Source: CAYJBH01 sp964369965
GTDB lineage: Bacteria; Bacillota; Clostridia; Oscillospirales; Ruminococcaceae
Direction: 5' to 3'
DNA length: 64,000 nt
Assembly: GCA_964369965.1 (NCBI GenBank)
Contig: CAYJGF010000014.1
Location: 7,276-71,275, forward strand
The notes under the pieces are model-generated. The model was not told where the DNA came from and did not search any database. It was given only the letters and a program-made list of their open reading frames with translations. The position numbers were made by a program, and so were the translations under genes. This document shows positions 1 to 8,831 of the stretch, piece after piece. Position 1 is the first letter of the stretch. Each line of letters starts with the position of its first letter.

Positions 1-161
1 GTGGTTAGCTCACCAATCTGCATTATACTCATTGAAATTGAGTTTTTATAATCTATGTCGTTCTCAAAAAATGAAAAGTCATCTCCAAATCTATTTATTG
101 TCGTTTCTATATCATCACAATATTTTATTATGTGCATAAGCACGCTTTTATCTTTTTTCAT
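1..161 (-). CDS. hepT: HepT-like toxin (DUF86), partial at window edge
   Basis: Reading the minus strand from an ATG at 161, an open frame runs off the left edge, so only the first 53 residues are visible (start MKKDKSVLMHIIKYCDDIET). The sequence resembles the N-terminal helices of HepT/DUF86 HEPN-type RNases. The diagnostic C-terminal R-x(4-6)-H motif would lie outside the window. The gene overlaps the end of the nucleotidyltransferase gene by 14 bases, which is the usual arrangement of a type VII HepT/MntA pair. In that system HepT is an RNase toxin and MntA inactivates it by adding AMP. The call rests mainly on the partner and the length pattern. Confidence 0.6.
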   Translation of the reverse strand, partial: MKKDKSVLMHIIKYCDDIETTINRFGDDFSFFENDIDYKNSISMSIMQIGELT

Positions 162-471
162 TTAAAAGACATACCCTTTCTCTTACAAAGTTGTCAAAAA
201 ACTCTCTCTTTATCGGGTTGTTTTTCTCGCTATCGATAGATCGAAGTGTCAACACATCCACCGGCACCGTAAAAGCGTCTTGCATTTCAAATCGTAAGCT
301 GTTCAACTGCAATAAACCGTGTATTGACTCTGTGTCTACGGCTAAGTCTATATCGCTGTTTTCCTTTGCCTCATTTCTTGCATAAGATCCGAAAAGGTAC
401 ATTTCTTTTATATTGTACTTTTTCGCAACCGTTACCGCTCTATCTTTAATTTCATTGACGGTGTATCTCAT
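148..471 (-). CDS. mntA: MntA-type minimal nucleotidyltransferase antitoxin
   Basis: A 107-residue protein with the minimal nucleotidyltransferase signature: G28-S29 followed by D40-x-D42 (GSYARNEAKENSDIDL). This motif holds the metal ions and the ATP. Family knowledge: MntA antitoxins AMPylate the cognate HepT RNase toxin. The gene lies 13 bases downstream of cysS on the same strand and overlaps the hepT-like start by 14 bases, so all three may be co-transcribed. Full length for the family. The antitoxin role is inferred from the pairing; standalone nucleotidyltransferases of this type also exist. Confidence 0.8.
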   Translation of the reverse strand: MRYTVNEIKDRAVTVAKKYNIKEMYLFGSYARNEAKENSDIDLAVDTESIHGLLQLNSLRFEMQDAFTVPVDVLTLRSIDSEKNNPIKREFFDNFVRERVCLLNEKR

Positions 472-484
472 TTGAATGTCCCTT

Positions 485-1855
485 CTACCCCTTTTTAACC
501 ACCGGGCCGTTCCGCGTGTCCTCCACCGTGTAGCCGAGGGCTGTTATGCGTGCTCGTATATCATCTGCGAGGGCGAAATCCTTTGCCTTTTTTGCATCGG
601 TGCGTTGAGCTACAAGTTCAATCACCTCGGGCGGTATCTCGCTCTCCTCAAAGAATATGCCGAGAACGTCGCAAAGTTCGTTTAACGTGTCAAGTGCGCC
701 CTGCAAACCTGCCTTGGAAAAGGATTTAAAGGAGTTAATCTCCTTGATAAGCTCGAATATGACCGACAGCGCGTCGGCGGTGTTTAGGTCGTCGTCCAGG
801 GCGGTCAAAAAGTCCTTTTTTGCGAGCTCACATGCCGCTGTTAGGGTCTCCCCCTCCTCTTTTGCGTGCTCGAGCTCGCGCTTTAACATATTAATGCAGT
901 TCTCTATCCTCTCGAGGGCGGATATGCTCTGCTCCATGACATCGTCACCGAACGAGAGCGGACTGCGATAGTGTGCCGACAGCATCAAAAAGCGGATTGC
1001 GGCATAACCGTACCGCTGTGAAACCTCACGCGCCGTGAAGAAGTTGCCGAGGCTTTTGCTCATCTTGTTGCCGCCCATGTTTAAAAAGCCGTTGTGCATA
1101 AAGTAGTTGGCAAACGGTTTTTCGTTGGCGCACTCGCTCTGTGCAATCTCGTTTTCATGATGAGGGAACACGAGGTCCACACCGCCACCGTGCAGGTCAA
1201 AGGTCTCGCCGAGATATTTTTTCGCCATGGCACTGCACTCGATGTGCCAACCGGGGCGACCCTCCCCAAAAGGTGCGCTATAACTCGGCTCGCCCGGTTT
1301 TGCGCCTTTCCAGAGGGCGAAGTCGGTCGGGTGCTCCTTGCGCTCGCCCGGATTGACGCGCGCGCCCTCCTCCAGTTCCTCCATCGGCATGTGGCAGAGC
1401 TTGCCGTACTCCTTAAACATCTTGGTTCTAAAATAGACGTCGCCGTCACTTTCGTAGGCATAGCCCTTTTCCATCAGCGTGGTTATAAGCTCTATCATCT
1501 CATCGATATGCTCCGTCGCGCGCGGTGTGTAGGTCGGTTCGAGACAGTTTAGACCACGGCGATCGACGATAAATTCCTTTTCATATCGTGCCGCAACCTC
1601 GGCAACGCTGACCCCCTCTTCCGCGGCCTTTTTTATCAGCTTATCGTCGATGTCGGTCACGTTCATTGCGTGCTCGACCACATTTCCGGTATACTCTAAA
1701 TAGCGCCGTAACACATCATAGACTATCAGCGGTCGTGAATTGCCGATATGGATGAAGTTATAGACGGTCGGACCGCAGACATATATGCGGTAGCGTCCCG
1801 ACTCTATCGGGATAAACTCCTCTTTTTTGCGCGATAACGTGTTAAAAATTTTCAT
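485..1855 (-). CDS. cysS: Cysteinyl-tRNA synthetase
   Basis: A 456-residue class I aminoacyl-tRNA synthetase that charges tRNA-Cys in the cytoplasm. Visible motifs are the zinc ligand C27, the HIGN signature at 36-39, the IECSAMA and FPHHENE zinc-site segments in the middle of the catalytic domain, and the KMSKS loop (NKMSKSLGNF) near residue 265. The C-terminal third is the helical tRNA-binding part. The length is normal (bacterial CysRS about 460). It is followed 13 bases later by mntA and preceded by pgsA with a 21-base gap, so it probably belongs to the long minus-strand cluster starting near recX/coaD. Confidence 0.97.
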   Translation of the reverse strand: MKIFNTLSRKKEEFIPIESGRYRIYVCGPTVYNFIHIGNSRPLIVYDVLRRYLEYTGNVVEHAMNVTDIDDKLIKKAAEEGVSVAEVAARYEKEFIVDRRGLNCLEPTYTPRATEHIDEMIELITTLMEKGYAYESDGDVYFRTKMFKEYGKLCHMPMEELEEGARVNPGERKEHPTDFALWKGAKPGEPSYSAPFGEGRPGWHIECSAMAKKYLGETFDLHGGGVDLVFPHHENEIAQSECANEKPFANYFMHNGFLNMGGNKMSKSLGNFFTAREVSQRYGYAAIRFLMLSAHYRSPLSFGDDVMEQSISALERIENCINMLKRELEHAKEEGETLTAACELAKKDFLTALDDDLNTADALSVIFELIKEINSFKSFSKAGLQGALDTLNELCDVLGIFFEESEIPPEVIELVAQRTDAKKAKDFALADDIRARITALGYTVEDTRNGPVVKKG

Positions 1856-1876
1856 GAAAATGACATCCTTTATAAT

Positions 1877-2431
1877 CTACTCTTTGAGGTTTGCCCTGCC
1901 GGCGTATATATATTCTATGCCGGTCGCGACGGTCACTGCCGCCACCAGCCACATGAATGCGTCTATCATAACATGCGCAAACGGGAGCGGATAGCCCATC
2001 TGCTCGACACACAAAAATAACAGCCAGAGAAGTGTGACCACAATCTGCAACACCGTCTTAACCTTGCCGCCGAACTTCGCCGCGATGATATCCCCCTTGC
2101 CCGCCGAGATTGCTCGAAAGGAGGTGACTGCGAACTCACGGGAGAAAATCAGCGTCAAAACAATTGCATTTGTGTACCCCATATCCATCATATAGATGAA
2201 AGCCGCGCCGGTCAACAGCTTGTCCGCAACCGGGTCGAGGAACTTCCCGAGGTTGGTCACAAGACCGTTTTTGCGCGCGATATAGCCGTCTAAAAAGTCG
2301 GTGAAGGAGGCAAGCGCGTAGACTATCAGCGCAAAAATGTAGTTGTTCGGTATACCGTTAAGCTCAAATAGAGCGACCAAAACCGGCACCAGTGCGATGC
2401 GAACGAGCGATAATTTGTTCGGTAAATTCAT
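1877..2431 (-). CDS. pgsA: CDP-diacylglycerol--glycerol-3-phosphate 3-phosphatidyltransferase
   Basis: A 184-residue membrane enzyme that makes phosphatidylglycerol phosphate from CDP-diacylglycerol and glycerol-3-phosphate. The CDP-alcohol phosphotransferase signature is complete: D45, D48, G49, A52, R53, G62, D66 and D70. Hydrophobic helices flank this motif, consistent with an integral membrane protein. It sits between rimO (11-base gap) and cysS. The rimO-pgsA neighbourhood is common in Firmicutes, which supports the specific pgsA assignment over other family members. Confidence 0.95.
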   Translation of the reverse strand: MNLPNKLSLVRIALVPVLVALFELNGIPNNYIFALIVYALASFTDFLDGYIARKNGLVTNLGKFLDPVADKLLTGAAFIYMMDMGYTNAIVLTLIFSREFAVTSFRAISAGKGDIIAAKFGGKVKTVLQIVVTLLWLLFLCVEQMGYPLPFAHVMIDAFMWLVAAVTVATGIEYIYAGRANLKE

Positions 2432-2442
2432 TTTATCCCTTT

Positions 2443-3762
2443 CTAATCGTCTAAAACTTCACCTATGAGATCGTACCCCTCGACACCCGTGATGTGCACC
2501 TCGTATCGCTCAAAAAGAGGTAGGTTTGCATCGACAAAAATCATGCTATCAACCTCCGGCGCTGAGTGGTCGTCACGCATTATCGTGCGACCTGTGTGCT
2601 CGCACACATCCTCCGCCCATGCGCCGACCATCTGACCGACACGTTTATTCAATTTTTGCTCCACCACATCATACTGCGCCTGCATGATAAGTTCACGACG
2701 GCGTTTTTTCTCCGCCGAGGGTATCTGCCCTTTCATGCCGGCAGCGGCGGTGCCCTCCTCTTTAGAATAGGCAAAACATCCGAGTTGAGCAAAGTGCCCC
2801 TCCCCTACAAACGCCAAAAGCTCCTCTATATCGCCCTGTGTCTCACCGGGGAAGCCGACCAAAACGGTGGTGCGGATAACGATGTCCGGCATTGCCTTTT
2901 TAAGCATTGTAATCGCATTTTTGATCGTCTCACTGCCACCGCGGCGGTTCATCGCACGCAAAACATTGTCGCTGATATGCTGTATTGGCATGTCAATGTA
3001 ACGTGCTACCTTGGGCAGGTGTGCCATGGTGTCCACGAGCACGCTGTCGATATTTTCGGGGTAGGCGTACATAATCCTAATGCAGTCGATGCCGTCGATG
3101 TCATGTAGGGCACGCAATAGCTCCGGGAGTTCACTTTTGCCGGAAATTTCTTTTCGGAACGCTGTGGTATCCTGTGCAACCAATATAATCTCTCGCGTAC
3201 CCGATTCGGCGAGTCTGCTCACCTCTTGGGTTATGCTGTCTGTGTCGCGAGAGCGCTGTTTTCCACGTATAAAAGGTATCGCGCAGTAGCTACATCGGTT
3301 GTTGCACCCGTCCGCAATCTTCACGTATGCAAAGTGTGGGGGGGAGAGTATCACGCGCTCGCCGCTCTCCGACATCTCCTCGATGGGGGCGTGAAAATAC
3401 TTTTCATCGCTTTTGTAAATGTTGTCGACAATATCAGCGATGTCGGCGTTTCGACCCGGCGTTATCACCGCGTCCACCTCCGGCAGTTGCTCTAAAATCT
3501 CCTTGCCATAACGCTCGGCAAGACATCCGGTGACCACGATTTTAAGGTTTGGATTGTGTTCTCGCTCACGCGCAAGTTGCAGTATATGCTCTATACCCTC
3601 CTGTTTTGCGTCGGCGATAAAGGCACAGGTGTTGACAATGGCAACATCCGCCAAGAAAAGCTCCGCGGATAGTGTGTGCCCGCGCACAAGCAGGTGACCG
3701 AGCATCCGTTCGGCATCGACGGTATTTTTTGAACAGCCAAGCGGCACTAATGCGATGTTCAT
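2443..3762 (-). CDS. rimO: Ribosomal protein S12 methylthiotransferase RimO
   Basis: A 439-residue radical SAM enzyme that methylthiolates the conserved Asp of ribosomal protein S12. The N-terminal MTTase domain has cysteines C10, C46 and C80 for one iron-sulfur cluster. The radical-SAM CxxxCxxC motif is at C153, C157 and C160. A C-terminal TRAM-like stretch follows. The GCSKN start and total length match RimO better than MiaB. It lies upstream of pgsA and downstream of recX on the same strand. Confidence 0.95.
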   Translation of the reverse strand: MNIALVPLGCSKNTVDAERMLGHLLVRGHTLSAELFLADVAIVNTCAFIADAKQEGIEHILQLAREREHNPNLKIVVTGCLAERYGKEILEQLPEVDAVITPGRNADIADIVDNIYKSDEKYFHAPIEEMSESGERVILSPPHFAYVKIADGCNNRCSYCAIPFIRGKQRSRDTDSITQEVSRLAESGTREIILVAQDTTAFRKEISGKSELPELLRALHDIDGIDCIRIMYAYPENIDSVLVDTMAHLPKVARYIDMPIQHISDNVLRAMNRRGGSETIKNAITMLKKAMPDIVIRTTVLVGFPGETQGDIEELLAFVGEGHFAQLGCFAYSKEEGTAAAGMKGQIPSAEKKRRRELIMQAQYDVVEQKLNKRVGQMVGAWAEDVCEHTGRTIMRDDHSAPEVDSMIFVDANLPLFERYEVHITGVEGYDLIGEVLDD

Positions 3763-3798
3763 CTGTTTGTACTCCCTCTTTTTTTTAGTATCGAGAAA

Positions 3799-4242
3799 CT
3801 ATATCGTCTCATGGTCAAAATGCAGCTCCAACGCCCTTTTTATATTCCCTACCGAAAAGCCTTTGCGCTGTAGTGACAAAAAAACCTTTTGTCGCTCCCC
3901 TGCGGCAAGTCGTGTGCGATAGGTGTTATGCAGCAGATGTTCGATAGCGTGAGGCTCATCAATCTCGTCGAGACAAAGCTCTATAATTTCACGGTCTATC
4001 CCTGCCGTTCGCAGGCGGTCGGCGGCATCACGGCGCGATTTGTGGACGCGGTTATAGCTCTCGGCACGCAAACGAGCAATCTTTTCGTCGTCGATATAAC
4101 CCTCGTCGCACAGTCGGTCGGCAACCTCTACGGCGACTTCCCTCTCAAAATGTCGACATAGCTTTTCAATCATTTCATATCGGGTGTGGTCACGACGAGC
4201 AAGTATCGCAAACGCCTTTGACCTCGCCTTTTGGGTGCTCAC
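3799..4242 (-). CDS. recX: Regulatory protein RecX
   Basis: A 147-residue, basic, helical protein with the RecX pattern of three-helix repeats: ARSKAFAILARRDHTRYEM near the N-terminus, then GYIDDEKIARLRAES, then RKGFSVGNIKRALE at the C-terminus. RecX binds RecA filaments and modulates recombination. The start is GTG at 4242, directly after the TAG stop of the preceding gene, so translation is probably coupled. recA is not in the window. Confidence 0.85.
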   Translation of the reverse strand: MSTQKARSKAFAILARRDHTRYEMIEKLCRHFEREVAVEVADRLCDEGYIDDEKIARLRAESYNRVHKSRRDAADRLRTAGIDREIIELCLDEIDEPHAIEHLLHNTYRTRLAAGERQKVFLSLQRKGFSVGNIKRALELHFDHETI

Positions 4243-4695
4243 CTATCTGCCCTTTCTCTTGCGTAGGGTGGTGCGGATGGTGCGCAGTTCCGCCGAGCTT
4301 TTCGCCATCTGATCTTCAAGGTCCTTGAGGATTTTATCGCAGTAGTTCTCGGTCGAGTTTTTCATATCCCTCGCCTGAACGTTGGCGGCGTGCAAAATTT
4401 CCGCCGCGCGTTTAGAGGCGTCTTTAACCACCTGCTCCTGATTAACGAGCGATGCCGCCTTTGCCTCGGCAGTGCGTATAAGCCCCTCCCCCTCCTTTTT
4501 CGCGATCTCGATGATGTCTTTGCGATCGTTAACGATGGTTTTCGCCTGACGAATTTCCGCCGGCATGTTGAGTCTAACGTCGTTTATATACTCGTGCAAA
4601 AGGTCAACGTCTACCATGCGTTTTTTTGAAAGAGGGACGGCAATGGTATCCTCCAGCGTCTCGTCAATGAGGTCTAAAATGTCATCGATATTCAT
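4243..4695 (-). CDS. Coiled-coil protein of unknown function (often annotated ATPase)
   Basis: A 150-residue protein, mostly predicted helix. After a short N-terminal segment (MNIDDILDLIDETLEDTIAV) it carries a long charged stretch (about residues 40-145) rich in Glu, Lys and Ala, similar in composition to V-ATPase subunit E/G or DivIVA-type stalk helices. No nucleotide-binding motif is visible. Genes of this size and type are commonly found next to coaD in clostridia, where pipelines label them ATPase without functional proof. An SD (GGAAAGGAATATT) precedes the ATG. I do not assign a function. Confidence 0.75.
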   Translation of the reverse strand: MNIDDILDLIDETLEDTIAVPLSKKRMVDVDLLHEYINDVRLNMPAEIRQAKTIVNDRKDIIEIAKKEGEGLIRTAEAKAASLVNQEQVVKDASKRAAEILHAANVQARDMKNSTENYCDKILKDLEDQMAKSSAELRTIRTTLRKRKGR

Positions 4696-4723
4696 AATAT
4701 TCCTTTCCTTTTGTGACGTATAC

Positions 4724-5209
4724 CTATCTTTTATCTCGCATAATTCTAATAATATCGTCCTCTATCTGTTTTGGGACAAAGTCGGTTATTTCCCTGCCCA
4801 ATTCCACAAGTTGGCGCACGATACTGGAGGACAAAAACATAAACTCCGCGCTCGTAGTCATAAAAAATGTCTCGGTATCCGGCATGAGTTTTTTGTTGAC
4901 CAGCGCCATCTGAAACTCATACTCATAGTCTGACATTGCGCGAAGCCCTTTTATAAGTACCTTTGAACCGCGGTCGGCGGCATATTCCACCAACAGACCG
5001 TCATGGCTGTCCACCCAAACATTCGGCAGGTGCTGTACACTGCGTTTGATAAAGTCGAAACGCTCCTCAACGGTGAAACAGGGATTTTTCTCCGGATGTT
5101 TGAGGATAAGCACCACCACCTCGTCAAAAATTTCCGCCGAACGCTTGACAATATCGAGGTGACCGCTGGTAAAAGGGTCAAAACTGCCGGGACAGATTGC
5201 TAAAGCCAT
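4724..5209 (-). CDS. coaD: Phosphopantetheine adenylyltransferase
   Basis: A 161-residue enzyme catalysing the penultimate step of coenzyme A synthesis, transfer of AMP from ATP to 4'-phosphopantetheine. The nucleotidyltransferase signature GSFDPFTSGHLDI near the N-terminus contains the T/SxGH motif. The KGLRAMSDYEYEFQMA segment and the FMTTSAEFMFLSSSIVR segment near the C-terminus are also typical. I place the start at the ATG at 5209, because GGGAG lies 7 bases upstream; the frame could extend two codons to a GTG at 5215. It sits 44 bases downstream of rsmD. Confidence 0.96.
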   Translation of the reverse strand: MALAICPGSFDPFTSGHLDIVKRSAEIFDEVVVLILKHPEKNPCFTVEERFDFIKRSVQHLPNVWVDSHDGLLVEYAADRGSKVLIKGLRAMSDYEYEFQMALVNKKLMPDTETFFMTTSAEFMFLSSSIVRQLVELGREITDFVPKQIEDDIIRIMRDKR

Positions 5210-5253
5210 ACACACACTCCCATCGTATTCGTTAAAACTAAAGTATTAATTCA

Positions 5254-5802
5254 TTATATGTTGCTATATTTAGAGACATACACCGCGCCGTAGCGGTAGT
5301 ATTTTTCAAAGTGAAGTCCGAGGAGGTCGCCGTCCACAATGTCGGTGGACTCTATCATGACAATGCCGCCCGAGTTCATCATGGTGGGCAGGATGGGCAG
5401 GATACCCATAAGCCGCTCGTTGCCGTAGGGTGGATCAAAAAACACAATGTCGAACTTTTCCTCCGCCTCAAAACCGCGTCGGGCAAAATCGGCGGCGTCC
5501 ATGTGTTTGATGACGGCACGCTCTGAAAAGCCGACCTTTTCAAGGTTTTCTTTAAGGGTTTTTATCGCTTCTTTATCCTTTTCCACAAAGGTGCAGGACT
5601 TGGCACCGCGCGAGAGTGCCTCTATACCAAGGGCGCCACTGCCGGCAAAAAGGTCGAGACAGCGCGCCCCGTCAAGGTCGAACTGAATGGCGGAAAAAAT
5701 CCCCTCCCGCACGCGCGCGAGCGTCGGCCGCGCACTGGGCGGGAGCTTGACCTCCACCCCACGCGCCGTGCCGCTGATTATCTTGACCATACCTCTTGCC
5801 AT
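5254..5802 (-). CDS. rsmD: 16S rRNA (guanine(966)-N2)-methyltransferase RsmD
   Basis: A 182-residue SAM-dependent methyltransferase acting on G966 of 16S rRNA. It shows the RsmD start pattern (KIISGTARG), the SAM-binding motif LDLFAGSGALGIEALSRGA, and the catalytic FFDPPYG motif. The ATG at 5802 has GAGG at good spacing; a second ATG four codons in lacks room for an SD. The rsmD-coaD order is standard in Firmicutes. Confidence 0.96.
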   Translation of the reverse strand: MARGMVKIISGTARGVEVKLPPSARPTLARVREGIFSAIQFDLDGARCLDLFAGSGALGIEALSRGAKSCTFVEKDKEAIKTLKENLEKVGFSERAVIKHMDAADFARRGFEAEEKFDIVFFDPPYGNERLMGILPILPTMMNSGGIVMIESTDIVDGDLLGLHFEKYYRYGAVYVSKYSNI

Positions 5803-5814
5803 GTTACCTCGTTA

Positions 5815-6009
5815 TTAAAATTTGTGAACTATGCCGGATTGTTTTAGGATTGCGTTTGCGGTATGTCGAGATTTTATTCTTGTGTCAACAGTTATTCTGC
5901 GATTGTTGATAGGGCTAAACCATATATCATGGTCACCCTTTCCCCGTCGAACAAAATAACAACCGTTTTCCTTTAGAATTTTTCGGATTAATTTTTCATA
6001 TTCAGCCAT
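5815..6009 (-). CDS. hicA: HicA-type toxin (mRNA interferase)
   Basis: A 64-residue protein with the HicA/YcfA dsRNA-binding-like fold: an N-terminal helix, a strand with G-x-G-D-H-D around the catalytic His27, then a basic C-terminal part (RRITVDTRIKSRHTANAIL). HicA toxins cleave mRNA. The start ATG at 6009 overlaps the end of the hicB-like gene by 8 bases; an upstream extension of the frame would lie inside that gene. Usual HicA length is 60-80 residues. Placement directly downstream of its antitoxin supports the call. Confidence 0.85.
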   Translation of the reverse strand: MAEYEKLIRKILKENGCYFVRRGKGDHDIWFSPINNRRITVDTRIKSRHTANAILKQSGIVHKF

Positions 6010-6226
6010 TGACCACAATTCTTTCCTGCCGTTTTGACACAATTGTAAGGTCTAACTGGTTTTGACCGCATTGGTTAAGCTCCAAGAGCTCCGGTACAGC
6101 ATATTTCACCCTCTCAACAAGTCCGTCAAATGAGCCGGATTCCATTACAAGACCGGGCACATCGTCGCTGGTCGCAATCCAAACCGCCGCATGGCTATCC
6201 CAGTTCATATCTATGGTGTAGTTCAT
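6002..6226 (-). CDS. hicB: HicB-like antitoxin (DUF1902)
   Basis: A 74-residue protein of the HicB-like/DUF1902 partial RNase-H fold, with the pattern MNWDSHAAVWIATSDDVPGLVMES followed by an amphipathic helix. It neutralises HicA. I chose the ATG at 6226 because GAGAGGAG lies just upstream; an ATG five codons earlier would place that SD inside the gene. No C-terminal DNA-binding domain is present, so autoregulation is not evident. The gene starts 33 bases after the gyrA stop on the same strand. Confidence 0.85.
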   Translation of the reverse strand: MNYTIDMNWDSHAAVWIATSDDVPGLVMESGSFDGLVERVKYAVPELLELNQCGQNQLDLTIVSKRQERIVVNG

Positions 6227-6259
6227 TTTATCTCCTCTCAAAAAATATATGAAAGAATA

Positions 6260-8785
6260 TTACTCCTCATCCTCTATGATCTCGTCAACCTCCTCAATCT
6301 CCTCCACGGCGTTGACATCCTCTATATCCTCCGGCAGTACCTCGTCCGGTACAGCAAGGTTTTCACTGTCCTCACTGCGCTCGGTTCGAACGACGGTGAC
6401 CACCTTGTCACCCTCGCCAAGGCGCATGACACGAACACCTCCGCCGTATCTGCTTTGACAGGTAATATCGGCGACGTGCATCCTTATGATAATACCGCTC
6501 TCGCTAATCATGATAACGTCGTCCTCCTCGCCGACCGACATTATGCCGGCAACGAGGTCACGGTTGTAGTTCTTGATTCCCTTGCCGCCGCGTCGGGTGA
6601 GGCGATAGCTGTCAAAGTTGCTGCGGCGACCTTTTCCGCCCTCGGTGACGGTCAAAAGGGTCTCCCCCTCTTTTATTGCGGTCACGCCGACCACGCTGTC
6701 ACCCTCACCAAGGCGCAGGGCGCGAACACCCCTTGCTATACGACCGACACTGCGCGCGTCGCTCTCGACAAATCGCACCGCCATGCCGTTGTGGGTGCAG
6801 ACCAGCAATTGATCCTCACCGCTCGTTATGTTGGCAAAGGCAAGGCGATCCCCCTCGTCCAGTGTTATGGCGCGCAGACCGTTTTTGCGAATATTGCTGT
6901 AATGTGCCATCGGGGTGCGCTTGATGATGCCTTTCGCCGTCACCATGGTCATAAAGCCCTCACCTTGTGAGTCACGGCTGACCGGCAACATCGCTGAGAT
7001 CTTCTCGTCACCCTCCAGCGGCAGTATGTTGACAATGTTGGTGCCACGCGCATTTCTCGAACTCTCCGGCACCTGATAGCCCTTTATCCGATGGACGACA
7101 CCACGGTCGGTGATAAACAAAATATAGTCGTGCGAGCCGGCGATAAACATCTCCTGCACAAAATCCTCGTCCCGACGTGACATGCCGGAGACACCGCGTC
7201 CACCGCGTTTTTGGTGCTCAAAGATGTCGATTGCCTGACGTTTGATGTAGCCGAAATGGGTGTAGGTGAAAAGTCCATCCTCCACCGGTATAAGATCTTC
7301 GATATCCAGCTCGCCGGAAATTGCTGCAATCTCGGTGCGTCGCGCGTCCTTATAGTGACGGCGAATTTCACTTAGCTCTTCCTTTATAATGGCGACCACG
7401 CGATGGTCGTTGGCGAGAATATCCTCATAGTCCTCGATTTTCAGCTTGATTTCATTCAGTTCCGACTCAATCTTCTCACGCTCGAGACCTGCAAGCTGAC
7501 CTATCTGCATTGCAACTATAGCGCTTGCCTGAATGTCGTCGATGCCGAACCGCTCCGATAAACGCTCCTTTATCTCGTTGCGCGTCTTGCTGGTGCGGCT
7601 TATCTTGATGACCTCGTCGATATTGTCCTGCGCTATTTTCAGACCCTCTAAAATATGCGCGCGCTCCTTTGCCTTGCGCAGTTCGTAGGTGGTGCGACGC
7701 ACTATTATATCACGTTGGAAGTTGAGATACTCGCGAAGCATGTCGTGCAGATTCATAACCTTGGGCACACCGTCCGACAAAGCGAGCATGATGACACCTA
7801 CCGTATCCTGCAACTGGGTGAAGCGGTAGAGTTGATTTAACACAAGTTGCGGATTGACGTCGCGTTTAAGCTCGATTACAACGCGCATACCCTCACGGCT
7901 GGACTCGTCCCAAAGGTCGGCGATGCCGTCAATCCTCTTGTCCTTGACAAGGTCGGCGATGGCAATCTGCAACTTCGCCTTGTTGACCATGTAGGGAATT
8001 TCGGTGATGATTATATTGGATTTGCCGTTTTTAAGCTCCTCAATGACCGTCCTGCCGCGCAGGATTATCTTGCCGCGACCGGTGGCGTATGCCGAGCGGA
8101 TACCGCTGCGACCCATTATCATGCCGCCGGTGGGGAAGTCGGGACCCTGTATGTACTCCATCAATTCGGCGAGTTCCGCATCGTCATTCTCTAACAAAAA
8201 CAGTGCGCCGTCGATGACCTCACCCATGTTGTGAGGTGGAATGTTGGTCGCCATACCGACAGCGATACCGGTGGAACCGTTGGCGAGCAGGTTAGGTGTC
8301 CTCGCCGGAAGAACGGTCGGCTCCTTGGTGGTGTCGTTGTAGTTGAGGGTGTAGTCCACCGTCTCTTTCTCTAAATCCTGTAGTAGGTGGTCCGCCGCGC
8401 GCGACATTCTCGCCTCGGTATAACGATAGGCTGCAGGGGGGTCACCGTCGATGGAACCGAAGTTACCCTGACCCTCGATAAGAGGATAGCGGAGTGAAAA
8501 GTCCTGCGCCATACGAACGAGAGCGTCATAGACCGAGCTGTCACCGTGAGGATGGTATGAACCGAGCACAGCTCCGACCGTCTCCGCCGCCTTGCGGAAA
8601 GGCTTGGAATGCTCGAGACCTTTCTCCCACATGGTATAGAGAATACGTCGGTGCACCGGCTTGAGACCGTCACGCACGTCCGGCAGGGCACGAGAGACAA
8701 TGACCGACATGGAGTAGTCGATAAAGGACTTCTCCATCTCCTTTTCAATGTCGCGGACTATAATTTTTGTTCTGTTATCTTCCAT
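6260..8785 (-). CDS. gyrA: DNA gyrase subunit A
   Basis: An 841-residue subunit of the type II topoisomerase that introduces negative supercoils. The catalytic tyrosine is Y122 in AAYRYTEAR. The quinolone-determining region reads HPHGDSSVYD with S83 and D87, as in susceptible enzymes. The GyrA box (QKRGGRGV) opens the C-terminal beta-pinwheel domain, which separates it from ParC. The C-terminus is a strongly acidic tail of about 30 residues. It follows gyrB with a 46-base gap. Confidence 0.98.
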   Translation of the reverse strand: MEDNRTKIIVRDIEKEMEKSFIDYSMSVIVSRALPDVRDGLKPVHRRILYTMWEKGLEHSKPFRKAAETVGAVLGSYHPHGDSSVYDALVRMAQDFSLRYPLIEGQGNFGSIDGDPPAAYRYTEARMSRAADHLLQDLEKETVDYTLNYNDTTKEPTVLPARTPNLLANGSTGIAVGMATNIPPHNMGEVIDGALFLLENDDAELAELMEYIQGPDFPTGGMIMGRSGIRSAYATGRGKIILRGRTVIEELKNGKSNIIITEIPYMVNKAKLQIAIADLVKDKRIDGIADLWDESSREGMRVVIELKRDVNPQLVLNQLYRFTQLQDTVGVIMLALSDGVPKVMNLHDMLREYLNFQRDIIVRRTTYELRKAKERAHILEGLKIAQDNIDEVIKISRTSKTRNEIKERLSERFGIDDIQASAIVAMQIGQLAGLEREKIESELNEIKLKIEDYEDILANDHRVVAIIKEELSEIRRHYKDARRTEIAAISGELDIEDLIPVEDGLFTYTHFGYIKRQAIDIFEHQKRGGRGVSGMSRRDEDFVQEMFIAGSHDYILFITDRGVVHRIKGYQVPESSRNARGTNIVNILPLEGDEKISAMLPVSRDSQGEGFMTMVTAKGIIKRTPMAHYSNIRKNGLRAITLDEGDRLAFANITSGEDQLLVCTHNGMAVRFVESDARSVGRIARGVRALRLGEGDSVVGVTAIKEGETLLTVTEGGKGRRSNFDSYRLTRRGGKGIKNYNRDLVAGIMSVGEEDDVIMISESGIIIRMHVADITCQSRYGGGVRVMRLGEGDKVVTVVRTERSEDSENLAVPDEVLPEDIEDVNAVEEIEEVDEIIEDEE

Positions 8786-8831
8786 TATTATGATGTTCCC
8801 TTTTTTTTATTATAGCTTAAGGATGTGATAT

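Noticed and set aside
6191..6970. 259-codon plus-strand frame opposite gyrA and hicB
   Set aside because: Antisense shadow of gyrA with no family resemblance.
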